64,000 nt of DNA from Sordaria brevicollis (Eukaryota; Ascomycota; Sordariomycetes; Sordariales; Sordariaceae): NCBI GenBank assembly GCA_033439795.1, contig JAUTDP010000006.1, positions 1,922,001 to 1,986,000 on the forward strand. The letters run 5' to 3'. Shown piece after piece: positions 46,301 through 56,755 of the stretch. The notes below the pieces were generated by a model. That model searched no databases. It saw only the letters and a list, made by a program, of their open reading frames with translations, and had not been told where the DNA came from. The position numbers were made by a program, and so were the translations under genes. The number at the start of each line of letters is the position of its first letter. Within the stretch, counting starts at the first letter, position 1.

Positions 46301-49175
46301 GCCTTTGATGGCAAGGACAAGAACCCTGCTTATGCTGCTATTCGTGGTCAGGTTTTTGACATTGGTGATTTTGCGCCTCGTCACTACCCCAGGTTGGAAT
46401 CCAAGTCATTCACTCAGTACGCTGGTCTCGACATTTCCGGTCTTTTCCCCCTCCAGGTCTCGGCTTTGTGCCGTGGCGTGAAGGGCAGGGTTGCGGACAC
46501 TGTCACCCTTGACTACAAGAACGATAACATTACCAACGCGGCCGCTGTCATTGACAGCCAGGATCGCAACAAGCATTACCACGATTTCCGTCACTTCACC
46601 AACGACAGTCGTCCTGACTGGTTTGCTGAGCAGATGATTTACCTAAAGGGTAACGGCTACAAGGTTGGCAACATCGGTTACTCGCCATCCTATGTCAAGA
46701 AGCTCGCCAGCAAGTCGCAAGCGATTGCCATCCTCGAAGGCCGTGTCTATGACATGACTCAGTATCTGAAGGGCGGCCGTCACCAGCGCTCTCCTCCTGG
46801 AGACAAGAAACCTATGGATCCCGATGCCATCAACTTTATGCATCAGCTTGTCGTCGACCTCTTTTCGCAACGAGCCGGCGAGGATGTCTCCAAGCTCTGG
46901 GAGGCCCTGAACATCGACATGAAGATGAAGAACGACATGAAGCTCTGTCTCGATAACCTCTTCTATATTGGTGACGTCGATACCCGTAACTCGGCCCGCT
47001 GTCAGTTCTCCGAGTACCTTGTCCTGGCTATCTCGATTATGCTGGCGGCTGTCATTGTCTTCAAGTTCTTTGCTGCGCTCCAGTTCGGCCAGAAGAACAT
47101 GCCCGAGAATCTCGACAAGTTCATCATGTGTATGGTTCCGGCCTACACGGAAGACGAGGACTCATTGCGCCGTGCCATCGATTCCGCCGCTCGCATGCAG
47201 TACGATGACAAGCGCAAGCTTCTCATTGTTGTCTGTGACGGTATGATTATTGGTCAGGGTAACGATAGGCCTACTCCCCGCATTGTGCTTGACATTCTGG
47301 GCGTTTCCGAGACGGTTGATCCTGAGCCTCTCAGCTTCGAATCCCTTGGTGAAGGCCAGAAACAGCACAACATGGGCAAGGTCTACTCGGGTCTCTACGA
47401 GGTGCAGGGCCACATCGTTCCCTTCATGGTCATCGTCAAGGTTGGCAAGCCTTCTGAGGTCTCTCGTCCCGGTAACCGTGGCAAGCGTGACTCCCAGATG
47501 GTCATGATGCGCTTCCTTAACCGCATTCACTACAACCTGCCCATGAGCCCGCTCGAGTTGGAGATGTACCATCAGATCCGCAATATCATCGGCGTCAACC
47601 CAACCTTTTACGAGTACATGCTGCAAATCGATGCCGATACCGTTGTCGCGCCCGACTCGGCTACCCGTTTCGTTGCCGCCTTCCTCGAGGATACCCGCCT
47701 TATCGCTGTGTGCGGTGAGACTGCTCTGACCAACGCCAAGGCCTCCTTCGTTACCATGATCCAGGTGTACGAGTACTATATCTCGCACAACTTGTCCAAG
47801 GCCTTCGAGTCGCTCTTCGGTTCCGTCACCTGTTTGCCCGGTTGTTTCTCCATGTACCGCATTCGCGCCGCCGACTCTGGCAAGCCCCTGTTCGTCAGCA
47901 AGGAGGTCGTTGAGGCTTACTCGACCATTCGTGTCGATACCCTGCACATGAAGAACCTCCTTCACCTCGGTGAGGATCGTTACCTGACAACACTGCTCCT
48001 CAAGTTCCACTCGACCTATAAGACCAAGTACATCTTCAGCGCGCACGCCTGGACTATTGCTCCTGACTCGTGGGAGGTTTTCCTGTCTCAGCGCCGTCGT
48101 TGGATCAACTCTACCGTGCACAACCTGATCGAGCTTATCCCCTTGAACCAGCTTTGCGGTTTCTGCTGCTTCAGCATGAGGTTCATTGTGTTTGTCGACT
48201 TGCTCTCCACGGTTGTACAGCCGGTTACGATTGCCTACATCGTCTACTTGATCGTTATGGTGGCGCGTAACGCGACTGTGGTGCCCATCACGGCCTTCAT
48301 TCTCCTCGGTGCGATTTACGGCTTGCAAGCTATCATCTTCACGCTGCGTCGCAAGTGGGAAATGATTGGTTGGATGGTCCTCTACATCATTGCCGTTCCC
48401 GTCTTCTCTTTCGCTTTGCCCTTGTACTCCTTCTGGCACATGGACGACTTCAACTGGGGTAACACGCGTGTCGTCGCCGGCGAGGCCGGCCAGAAGATTG
48501 TCATTTCGGACGAGGGCAAGTTCGATCCCGCATCCATCCCCAAGAAGAAGTGGGAGGAGTACCAGGCCGAGCTCTGGGAGGCGCAGACTTCGCACGGCGG
48601 TAACAACGACGACGTCCGCTCCGAGATCTCGGGTTACTCCTACGCCACCAAGAACCCTTACAACGTCGCCATGTCTGAGTACGGCGGTGCTGGCGCTGGT
48701 TATGGTTATGCCAGCCGCCCCGCTTCCACCACCGGCTTCCCCATCGGAGGGTACACCGACAAGACACCGATGCCCGTCGTTAACAACGCGAGCCGTATGT
48801 CTTTTGCCAACTCGGAGATGATGATGGCCGGTAACAGACATTCGCAGTTTGGAGGGTCGCAGTTCTTGGGCCATACGCCTTCCCAACAAGAGCTGGAGAT
48901 GACGAGCTTGGCGGGCATGCCGAGCGATGATGCGCTCCTGGCGGAGATTCGCGAGATTTTGAGGACGGCGGATCTGATGACGGTTACCAAGAAGGGTATC
49001 AAGCAGGAGCTCGAGAGGAGGTTTGGTGTTCCGTTGGATTCGAGGAGGGCTTATATCAATAGTGGTATGTATTCCCTGCTGTCCGCTGACCCGCGAGTGG
49101 TGAGCAATGAACAAGAATGATGGCTAACGTTTTATTGTAACAGCTACCGAAGCGCTTTTGTCTGGCCAGCTATAG
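43397..49175 (+). CDS. chs-5: Class V chitin synthase with myosin motor domain (1877 aa, three exons)
   Basis: Motor-linked chitin synthase of hyphal tips and septa. Exons 43397-43704, 43771-49064 and 49144-49175; 1877 residues. The first intron ends just before the ATP-binding P-loop GESGSGKTT (residues 104-112); a switch II-like DFPGFQ follows near 396. The motor is followed by membrane segments, a cytochrome b5-like region ([17 protein letters not shown]) and the catalytic core. That core has [11 protein letters not shown] (about 1389), [12 protein letters not shown] and [12 protein letters not shown] (about 1542), then membrane helices and a DEK_C domain ([19 protein letters not shown]). 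Without the last 32-base exon the frame would run on to TGA at 49118-49120; splicing gives the family ending [11 protein letters not shown]. The ATG at 43397 is the first in frame. Confidence 0.95.
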
Positions 49176-50306
49176 TTGCTGTTTGTTGCAGCTTGAAGAA
49201 AGTTGTTGCAAGTGAAATGTTGATGTCGTACATACCCGTATGAATACGAAATACGAACTCGACATGTGGAAGACAGAAAGGGAATGGGTTATTGAGATCT
49301 TGGATAAAGGCCACTGCGTGTTTTTTTGGCATACCAGCTCTTTCTTTTTATCATACTTTGGGACCATCAGTTTTGTCTAGAATAATCTAATTTTTTTGCA
49401 TAGTAAAGTTTTGTTTGAGTGGAAGGGCTTTGGAAAAGCAGAATCGAAAAGATTTAGCGTTTTGTTTTTACTTGGTGTCTTGTCTGTCTGTTAGGATAGT
49501 TTGCGAACCATTCAGCGTTGCCATCGTGGTTATTTTTTTTGTCTTTGTTTGTACATGGCTGAAGTTTCACAGAAGCGAAGATGGTGCATTGTTCGAATGT
49601 CTCGTCCCAACTTTGTAACGGAGTTTGGTTTACTTCAGACTATCCGCATGTTCCCTCCTTGTTGTGAAGCAATCCACACTCCACGGCAGCACAGGGGCCA
49701 AGTAAAACCAGGATGTCGTGAGTCACTCGGCCTGACTGACCTCGTTTAAAAGCGCCCCATTTCTCCATCCAACATGGGTGTGTTTTGCAGAATCTCCAAC
49801 CTCTTCCATGGTCAAAAAAACGGCGAGGGAGTCAAAATCATTATGATTTCATTCTTTAATCCATCAAAATACTCCGCTGTTGGAAATTTCGGTTCAGCTG
49901 AGGCGGTGATCATGGAGAGGAGTAAGCGCTGCGGGGTTGCTGTGGCTTGGTTGGAGATGTCGCTGTCAGCGCGGGAATCATGCGGGTGGTTTCACGACCA
50001 CAACCATTCGGCCACCCGGCACCGAGGTGGTGATAGTAAGCGATGGTGAGGGATACGAGTAAACTGAGATTTGGTAATATAAGCCTGTTTCCCGTTGTTT
50101 TGTGGTGAGATCCTGATGAATCAACCACTTACTCTTTTGTTGCATTTGCTCTCTACACAGCGAACTAATCCAGCAGGCGCAAAAGTTGGTGCCTACCCTG
50201 CTGTTTCCTCTTCACACAATACACACAAACAACAACCACCAAACCATCACCAACCATCACCACGGCGACCAAATTTATTAATAACAACATCGATACTCAA
50301 TTTATT
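49176..50306. other. Intergenic region
   Basis: 3' flank of chs-5 and promoter side of the four-domain RNA protein gene. CA-rich leader at 50200-50306; otherwise nothing recognised. Confidence 0.5.
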
Positions 50307-53300
50307 ATGGCGACCTCCAACCCTCCTTCCCCAGCAGCAACCCCAAGCGCTCTCCCAGAACCTGCCTCAGAACCCTCTATACCTTCTCACCAAACCTTCC
50401 ACCCATCTTTAAACTCCCGTGACACAGCCCTCGCAATCCTACCCCCTCCCCACTTTTGGGGTCCTCTAAACGCCCTCCGCTCCCTCTACGACAAAGCACA
50501 CACCAAATGGCCTCCGCATATTAACCTTGTCTATCCCTTTGTTTCTCCTGACGGGCTAGAAGAGACAATGGAGGTAGTGCCGTTTGGGGTTTTGGAGGGG
50601 CGGAGGAGGAGGAATGAGGGGAGGGGGGTTGTGTGGGATGCGACACAGAAAGCGTGGGTAGGAGGGGATGGAAAGAAGTACGGTGGGAGGGAAGGGGAAG
50701 AGCTGGGAGAATGGACGGGAGGACCGCTGTTTGAGGAAGATAAAGTGCGTGTGAAGCTGGATGGTGTCGGGGTGTTTGAGCATAGGAGGCATAACACCAT
50801 TTATCGCTACGACACTACACAAGCAGAGCAGGGGAAAGAAGGAGGGTTAGCGCAGCTGCGAGCAGATCTCCTCCGTGAACTCGGCCACTCAGCAGGAGAC
50901 TACAGACCCCATCTTACCATCGCTCAATCCGAGGATTCCCACTCTTCGGCACACAAGTTTTTGATGGAAAAAGTTGGCTTGTTACCCACTATTGAGTGGG
51001 AAGTTGAGGAGGTTTGGGTGTTGGTTAGGGATACCAACGAGGGTAGTCCGGATAAGGGGAGGATGAAAGTCTGGGGGAAGGTGAATCTGGGAGCGGAGAA
51101 GGTGGGGTGTGAGATTTATGGGCAGCCTGTGGGTTGGGAGACGGTTTTGAGGGAGGAGAGGTTGGAGTGGGAGGAGGAGGGAGAGAAACGGGCGTGGCGA
51201 TTTGACGATAGGAAGGGAACTTGGGTGATAGGTGGTGGACAGGAGCAAGTGGACGAGGAGACAACAACGCCAGGAACGCTGAGTTTAGCATCCTGGAACG
51301 TCCTCGCTGACTTCGAACACTCTCCTTCTTCTTCAACAGCCCAAGAATCCCGCTACCGGCTCATCCTCCGCAACCTCCTATCTTCCGACTCCAAAGCCAA
51401 TATTCTTCTCCTTCAAGAAGTCACAGACTCATTCCTTTCCTTCCTCCTTTCCCCTCAATCTTCCAGTCCTGAACACCAAGCTCTACGACAACATTACCCC
51501 TACGTCTCCCACCCTCCTCCCTCCCAACCTGACGCTTGCCCCCTGCCTAACTTCCTCAACCAGGTGGTGCTATCCAAGCACCCCTTCTCTTGGTCCTGGT
51601 TGCCCTTTGCTAGGAAACATAAGGGCTCGGTGATTGCCCGATTTCCTACCATTCATGGAGAGGATAAGGAAAACGCTTTGGTGCTGGCGGCTGTGCATCT
51701 AAGTCATGGGTTAACGGATATGACTGTTGCTGCGAAGAAGGGGGAGATTCAGCGGGTTATGTCGCATCTCAAAGACAGCTTTCAGGGCAATCCTTGGGTG
51801 GTGGCTGGGGATTTTAACCTGACGTCTTCGACCTGGACTGTCGAGCAGGCTGTCAAGGCTGGGAAGATTTCTAGGGAGACGGTGGTGACGCTGAATGGTA
51901 TTGAGAAGATGTGGAAAGAGGAGGAAGGACTAGGGGTGGAGGATGCTTGGGTGGTTGGAAGAGCTGCTTTAGGCGAGGGATTGGTTCAAGAGGAGGACGT
52001 GGACGAAGGAGAGGAAGATAACGGGTTGTTTGCCGGCGAGCAAGGAGCCACTTACGATCCGATACGGAACGATGTTGCGGCCAAGGTGGTAGGTAGCGGA
52101 GGAAACATGCGGCCGCAGAGATATGATAGGATTTTGGTCAGGGGTCAACATGTGTTGAGGATTGGGAGGTTTAATCGGTTTGGGTTTGTTAAGGTCGATC
52201 ACGGAAAGGGTGAGGGGCATGAGATGGGACAGTATGCGAGTGATCATTGGGGTGTTAGATGCCTTTTGAAGGTTGTTCAGCAGGATACCTCTACTGAGGA
52301 GACTGAGACTGCCGAGGCAAAAGCTCCTGGGTTGGAAACATCTATCAAGCTGACCACACCCGACGGTTTTCTCTCAGAGGCAGGATCTTTGAAAGAGGCC
52401 ATGACGGAGCTGGATATCTTCCCATCTCATGAAGAAACAGCGAAGCGCAAAGCAGCTTTCCAAGCTCTAAAGGCCATCCTGCTCGACCAATCTGCCCAAC
52501 CATTAACCCCCGACCCTACCACTTCCGAACTGCCTCGATCAACTCAACCACCCCTCATCATAACCCCCGTCGGCTCCTTCGCTCTCGGCGTCTACACCCC
52601 CTCCTCCGACATCGACGTCCTAGCCATCGGTCCCTTTTCCTCCTCCACCTTTTTCTCCCTCGCCATCCAACGACTCCGGCGTGCTTCCACCTCTTCCCTC
52701 TTCTCAGAGTTTCAACCCAAAATTTTGAGACGGATCCACTCCTCAACAGGCACCATGCTCGAACTCTCCCTCTCCTCCATCAAATTCGACCTGCAATACT
52801 GCCCCGCGGCACACATCGCCTCCAACTGGCCTTCCATCCTCAGCACCGCGCCGCCCGGAAACCCCGTCTGGTCTTTGCCCGCGCTTACGTTGACCAAATT
52901 GAAAGCGGCGAGAGATCTGGATTATTTGCGGCGAACGGTCCCTGACCTGGCTGTGTTTCCACAGGCTCACAGGGCTATTCGCACCTGGGCTAAGGCGAGG
53001 GGCGTGTATGCTCAACGGTTTGGGTATTTGGGTGGTATCCAGATCAGCGTGATGTTAGCGCGTGTGCATAAAGCTCTTGCCCTTACCTCCGGCGTCAATA
53101 CCATTGGTGCCGAGGAACTAGTAACGTCATTCTTCACCGAGTATGCGCAGTTCGACTGGGAAAAGAGCATGGTCTATGATGAGGTTTGTCCTTGGTTTCG
53201 ACAGAAGCGGGAGAAGCCAGGTGGTGAGAAAGAGGTTTACCGGCGGACGAGTAGAGAGGCGATGGTGGTGCTGGGATGGTTTGGACCGGGACTGAATACT

Positions 53301-54308
53301 AGTGGGAATGCGAGTGTTTGGAGTGTGAGGACTTTGAGGGAGGAGTTTGGACGGGCGAGGGATGCGTTGATGAAGGGGGAGGGGAAGGGTTGGAAGGGGT
53401 TTTTGGAAGGGAATGGGGCGGGGAAGTTTCTGGAGGGGTATAGGAGTTATGTGAAAGTGGATGTGCAGTATTGGGGACTGTCGTCTTCAAGGGGAGCGCA
53501 GTTTGTGGGGTGGCTGGAGAGTCGGTTGGTGATGCTGTTGGTGGATTTACATAGACGAGCACCGGGGGTTTATGTGAGGATGTGGCCGGCGAGATTTGTT
53601 GAAGGTGGTGCTGCTGTTTCTTCCAAAACCGAGGAAGGGACTGAAGCAGGACCACGCGACTACCAAGCTTCTTACCTCCTTGGTCTTGATGCCGACGCCA
53701 ACACCAGCAAGGAAGACCTCAAACTCGCTCTCGGCAGCATTCAAACCACCCTTCAACGATTCGAAGAAGCCATCAGGTCAGACGAGAAGTACTTTGATGC
53801 GTCCAACAGCTGGATGAGTGCCGGGATCTTCAAGCGTTCCGAGCTAGGTAATCTCGTCCTCGACACCAACAACGACTGGGTAGGCGAGTACACACCCGGC
53901 GAAGACGAATCAGACACCGATGCCGAGGACGACGATGAGGAGGATCTACTTGAGGACCTCAGCCTTGAGGAAGCCACTCCGAGGAAGAAGAAAGGCAAGA
54001 ACAAGAAACCAACGGACGAGCCTCGCCAAATCAGACAAGAGCCAGGCCCCAAACTCCGATCAGCAGCAGACGTGATGAACAGACTCCGCTGGGACTCGGC
54101 TATCGATAGTTCAGATTACTTGGTGGGCTATGAGGATCGGTTTTTGGGAGTGAAGGAGAGAGCGCTGGACATGTGGAAGACGGAGCAGACGGATGAGGAA
54201 TTCATCCCGCAGCATCGTATTGTGTTCTTCAAGCGGAGGAGTGATGGACAGGTGGTTTGGGATCGGAAGACGAAGAAGGATGAGGTTTTTGGGAGTGGCC
54301 GGTTGTGA
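50307..54308 (+). CDS. Four-domain RNA end-processing protein: 2H + EEP nuclease + nucleotidyltransferase + MJ1316/DUF504 (1333 aa)
   Basis: Intronless frame of 1333 residues. First, a 2H phosphoesterase (2'-5' ligase/AKAP18-like) with two His motifs, PPHINLVYPF (about 70) and YRPHLTIAQSE (about 203). Second, an endonuclease/exonuclease/phosphatase domain: LASWNVLADF (about 327), LLLQEVTDS, VVAGDFNLTSS (about 500), SDHWGVRCLL (about 645). Third, a poly(A)-polymerase-like nucleotidyltransferase: PVGSFALGVYTPSSDIDVL (about 753), then AHRAIRTWAKARG and GYLGGIQISVMLARV. Last, after an acidic and a Lys-rich linker, an MJ1316/DUF504 domain (RSAADVMNRLRWD, HRIVFFKR), proposed to recognise cyclic-phosphate RNA ends. 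Catalytic residues appear intact in all enzyme domains. Together they suggest trimming, opening and extending damaged or cleaved RNA 3' ends; this role is inferred and I know of no experiment on a fungal member. Confidence 0.92.
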   Translation: MATSNPPSPAATPSALPEPASEPSIPSHQTFHPSLNSRDTALAILPPPHFWGPLNALRSLYDKAHTKWPPHINLVYPFVSPDGLEETMEVVPFGVLEGRRRRNEGRGVVWDATQKAWVGGDGKKYGGREGEELGEWTGGPLFEEDKVRVKLDGVGVFEHRRHNTIYRYDTTQAEQGKEGGLAQLRADLLRELGHSAGDYRPHLTIAQSEDSHSSAHKFLMEKVGLLPTIEWEVEEVWVLVRDTNEGSPDKGRMKVWGKVNLGAEKVGCEIYGQPVGWETVLREERLEWEEEGEKRAWRFDDRKGTWVIGGGQEQVDEETTTPGTLSLASWNVLADFEHSPSSSTAQESRYRLILRNLLSSDSKANILLLQEVTDSFLSFLLSPQSSSPEHQALRQHYPYVSHPPPSQPDACPLPNFLNQVVLSKHPFSWSWLPFARKHKGSVIARFPTIHGEDKENALVLAAVHLSHGLTDMTVAAKKGEIQRVMSHLKDSFQGNPWVVAGDFNLTSSTWTVEQAVKAGKISRETVVTLNGIEKMWKEEEGLGVEDAWVVGRAALGEGLVQEEDVDEGEEDNGLFAGEQGATYDPIRNDVAAKVVGSGGNMRPQRYDRILVRGQHVLRIGRFNRFGFVKVDHGKGEGHEMGQYASDHWGVRCLLKVVQQDTSTEETETAEAKAPGLETSIKLTTPDGFLSEAGSLKEAMTELDIFPSHEETAKRKAAFQALKAILLDQSAQPLTPDPTTSELPRSTQPPLIITPVGSFALGVYTPSSDIDVLAIGPFSSSTFFSLAIQRLRRASTSSLFSEFQPKILRRIHSSTGTMLELSLSSIKFDLQYCPAAHIASNWPSILSTAPPGNPVWSLPALTLTKLKAARDLDYLRRTVPDLAVFPQAHRAIRTWAKARGVYAQRFGYLGGIQISVMLARVHKALALTSGVNTIGAEELVTSFFTEYAQFDWEKSMVYDEVCPWFRQKREKPGGEKEVYRRTSREAMVVLGWFGPGLNTSGNASVWSVRTLREEFGRARDALMKGEGKGWKGFLEGNGAGKFLEGYRSYVKVDVQYWGLSSSRGAQFVGWLESRLVMLLVDLHRRAPGVYVRMWPARFVEGGAAVSSKTEEGTEAGPRDYQASYLLGLDADANTSKEDLKLALGSIQTTLQRFEEAIRSDEKYFDASNSWMSAGIFKRSELGNLVLDTNNDWVGEYTPGEDESDTDAEDDDEEDLLEDLSLEEATPRKKKGKNKKPTDEPRQIRQEPGPKLRSAADVMNRLRWDSAIDSSDYLVGYEDRFLGVKERALDMWKTEQTDEEFIPQHRIVFFKRRSDGQVVWDRKTKKDEVFGSGRL

Positions 54309-54726
54309 ATAGGTGGCCGAGGGTTTCAACAGGAAAGTTCAAGTTTATCTCTTGTTTTTCATACATTATATAAAGTTTTCGCTCAAAACCATGGGACGGG
54401 TAGCCCACCTGTTGGAAGGTCCTGCCATTTACTGGCCTTGCCATTGACAGGTATGCCCTTCCTGGGTAGAGGTATTTAGCCTGGCCCTGGCTTCCGTTTT
54501 CCCTCTTTCCCTGACCTAGGATACGACGATGTGCACCTTTCCTGTCGCCGTTCATCCTCCAACACCAGCTCTCTTCACTTGTTGTGATACCCGTGCCCTT
54601 TTTACCACTTAACCGGCCATTTTCATTCATTCCTGTTTGAAGGTTTATTCAGCTTTATTGCCAGTCCTAGCAGTATTGTCTACAACTCGCACACCATTTG
54701 GCTTCCGCAATCGCAACCGAATCAAT
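54309..54726. other. Intergenic region
   Basis: 3' flank of the four-domain gene and leader of the F-box/2EXR-like gene. An in-frame open stretch upstream of 54727 starts only with TTG, so it is treated as leader. Confidence 0.5.
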
Positions 54727-55706
54727 ATGTCCTCTGACTCCTCGCATCCCATGCCCGGGCTTCTCCGTCTCCCAACCGAGCTCCGGCTGGAGATTTACAA
54801 GCACGTCTGGACAATCCCCCGCAAGAAGAAATACTTGTTCTCTCGTGGCTACGGCTGGTTCCTCAAGGCCAAGTACGTCGAAGCTCAGCTATCTGCGATC
54901 CGCACCCTGGGCGCCATCTGCCGCACAATCCGGAACGAGGCCTACAGCGAGTACTTCCAAACTACGCAGATCTACCTCGGTTTCTCACACTATAAGAACA
55001 CCTTTAAGGGCAATGACAAAAAGGTCTTGAAGCTGATCGAGAATTCATACCTGCTCATGACCCAAGCAAGGCACATCTGCGTCCTCTGGGACCACAACCC
55101 CAACCCCAATGATCTCACGAACTTGGATTACAAAGATGTGCAGCACAGGAACTCCAGACTCGTCACAGTTTTCAAGTGCCTCGACACCCGTTTCCAGAAC
55201 GCAATCACGCTGGAAATCATCCTGGAAGACGTCTTCCTTTTTAACAATCCCACGTGGAGTAACTGGCGTAGTTACGGCGGGGAGTCCGTTCTCCCGCTCA
55301 ACATTGGCTACGCAGACTTTAAAGCAATCCCCGACAGCTTTTACGACGACCACCACTCGGAGCGCATCCGGAGCCTGCGCTTCCACCAACTGGAGAAGGC
55401 CGTCGTGCGTACTAGCCAGGTTCTTACTGATCCTGATGCTATCGAGTGGTTCAACAAGGACTGCAGGAAGTGGTTCGAGAGGTTCGAGAGTGACTTGGCT
55501 TCGTTGGTGACTGCCAAGCCCAAGGTACGTTGCTATATGCCTACATATTCACCACTTTCCTACCAACACCAATTAAATACCTTGGTTCAACGGCTGCTGA
55601 CTTTACTCGTCTACTACAACAGGAAGAAGACAAACCCGAATCTTATATTATCAAAAACCACATCGGCAACCTCTCTCCTTTCTGGCCTCTATCTGACAAA
55701 GTCTGA
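54727..55706 (+). CDS. F-box/2EXR-like protein of unknown function (293 aa, two exons)
   Basis: Exon 1 54727-55524, intron 55525-55622 (GTACGT donor, CAG acceptor), exon 2 55623-55706. Near the N-terminus LLRLPTELRLEIYKHVW matches the short F-box-like/2EXR motif common in ascomycete proteins of unknown role. The rest (SAIRTLGAICRTIRNEAYSEYF, ARHICVLWDHN, ITLEIILEDVFLF) fits that family's typical layout. Splicing moves translation into another frame and gives the end IGNLSPFWPLSDKV. If the intron is kept, the frame runs on to 55734 with a Ser/Leu-rich, unconserved-looking tail. A role as a substrate receptor of an SCF ubiquitin ligase is possible but not shown. Confidence 0.72.
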
Positions 55707-56755
55707 AATTATCCAGCCAGAAGCCTCCCAGTGATTACAAGCTATCACGCTATAGGAAGCACAACCTATCAGTTACCAGAACAGCACGAGATAATAGCTG
55801 CCTACAACCGACAAGATCTTTGGACTTACGTCTTCACTCGAGCAAAAGGGCGAGTGGGCTACACAAAGAGGAAAAGGACAACGGCAGTCAGGTTTAGGAT
55901 TAGGGGGAAAGAATTTGTCTGGGTATATTCCAGGGAAGCAACAATGAAATAGCGATCAAGTTTGAGTTAAAAGGTGGAAGAATCATGACCTCAACTCTAT
56001 GATGGACCGTGCCAGGTAGAGAGTGGTAGTAACAAAGATTGAGGAAGCGAACATTTCAGAAGTGTTGAAGTCATCTTGATTCTGAGAAAGAAGAAGAAGC
56101 AGAAGAAGAAGAAGAAGAAGAAGAAGAAGAAGAAGAAGAAGAAGAAGAAGAAGAAGAAGACAGGACACGCCAGAGGCAGGGGAAGCATTGTGTTCTTTCT
56201 TCTGTGAGAAATGTCTTTGAACCTCAACGTGCAAGCAGCGGGCTCTGAAATGCTTTTGCTTCCTGTACATACAACAATGAATACACAAGTCATTGCGATG
56301 AGTTTTTTCCCTGTCACGATGATTTCATTTCCGTGAGGACAACTTTATTCACGAAAAGAGTGGAGCCGCTGATTCCATATGTTCGTGTCTTGACTCCGTC
56401 CCTACCATGATTCCATGGCGGTGTGTTTGACTGCACCCTGATGACTCTAGGAAGGAATGGGAGGGGGAGAGAGTGAGAAGTTCCATATAATCGACTTTGG
56501 CCGAGGGTACCTCTACAGAGCTATGGCCTAGATATTGTAGCTGCAGAACAATCATTACCGTGAGATGAGTCTACAGTGACCGCGCCAAGCAGTTGTGGTA
56601 TGTCTTCTTCCGGACGGGAGGGATATGTACAAACATGATGGCTTGGCTAATATCTGAACACACACACTAGAATAGATGAGAGCTCTAGATACCTCCACTC
56701 TACATACCCCTACCCTACCTCCTAAACTCCAACTCCAACTCAAACACCACCTCGC
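55707..56755. other. Convergent intergenic region with a GAA microsatellite
   Basis: Between the F-box/2EXR-like gene and the Rrn5-like gene. Apart from the triplet repeat near 56088-56160 nothing is recognised; frames here come from the repeat. Confidence 0.5.
56101..56160 (+). repeat. (AGA)20 trinucleotide microsatellite
   Basis: Sixty bases of uninterrupted AGA, preceded from about 56088 by further GAA units with one interruption. Purine on the plus strand, so triplex-prone and likely polymorphic. Confidence 0.92.

Noticed and set aside
47162..49114. 650-codon frame antisense to the class V chitin synthase catalytic region
   Set aside because: Shadow of a strongly biased coding sequence; the opposite frame has all conserved chitin synthase motifs. 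The same holds for the 452-codon frame at 43838-45196.
50095..50412. Plus-strand frame overlapping the start of the four-domain gene
   Set aside because: Pro/Thr/His-rich reading of a CA-rich leader in another frame, with no motif.
54637..54726. N-terminal extension of the F-box/2EXR-like protein resembling a signal peptide
   Set aside because: It can only start at TTG; the first ATG in frame is 54727, directly before the conserved motif.
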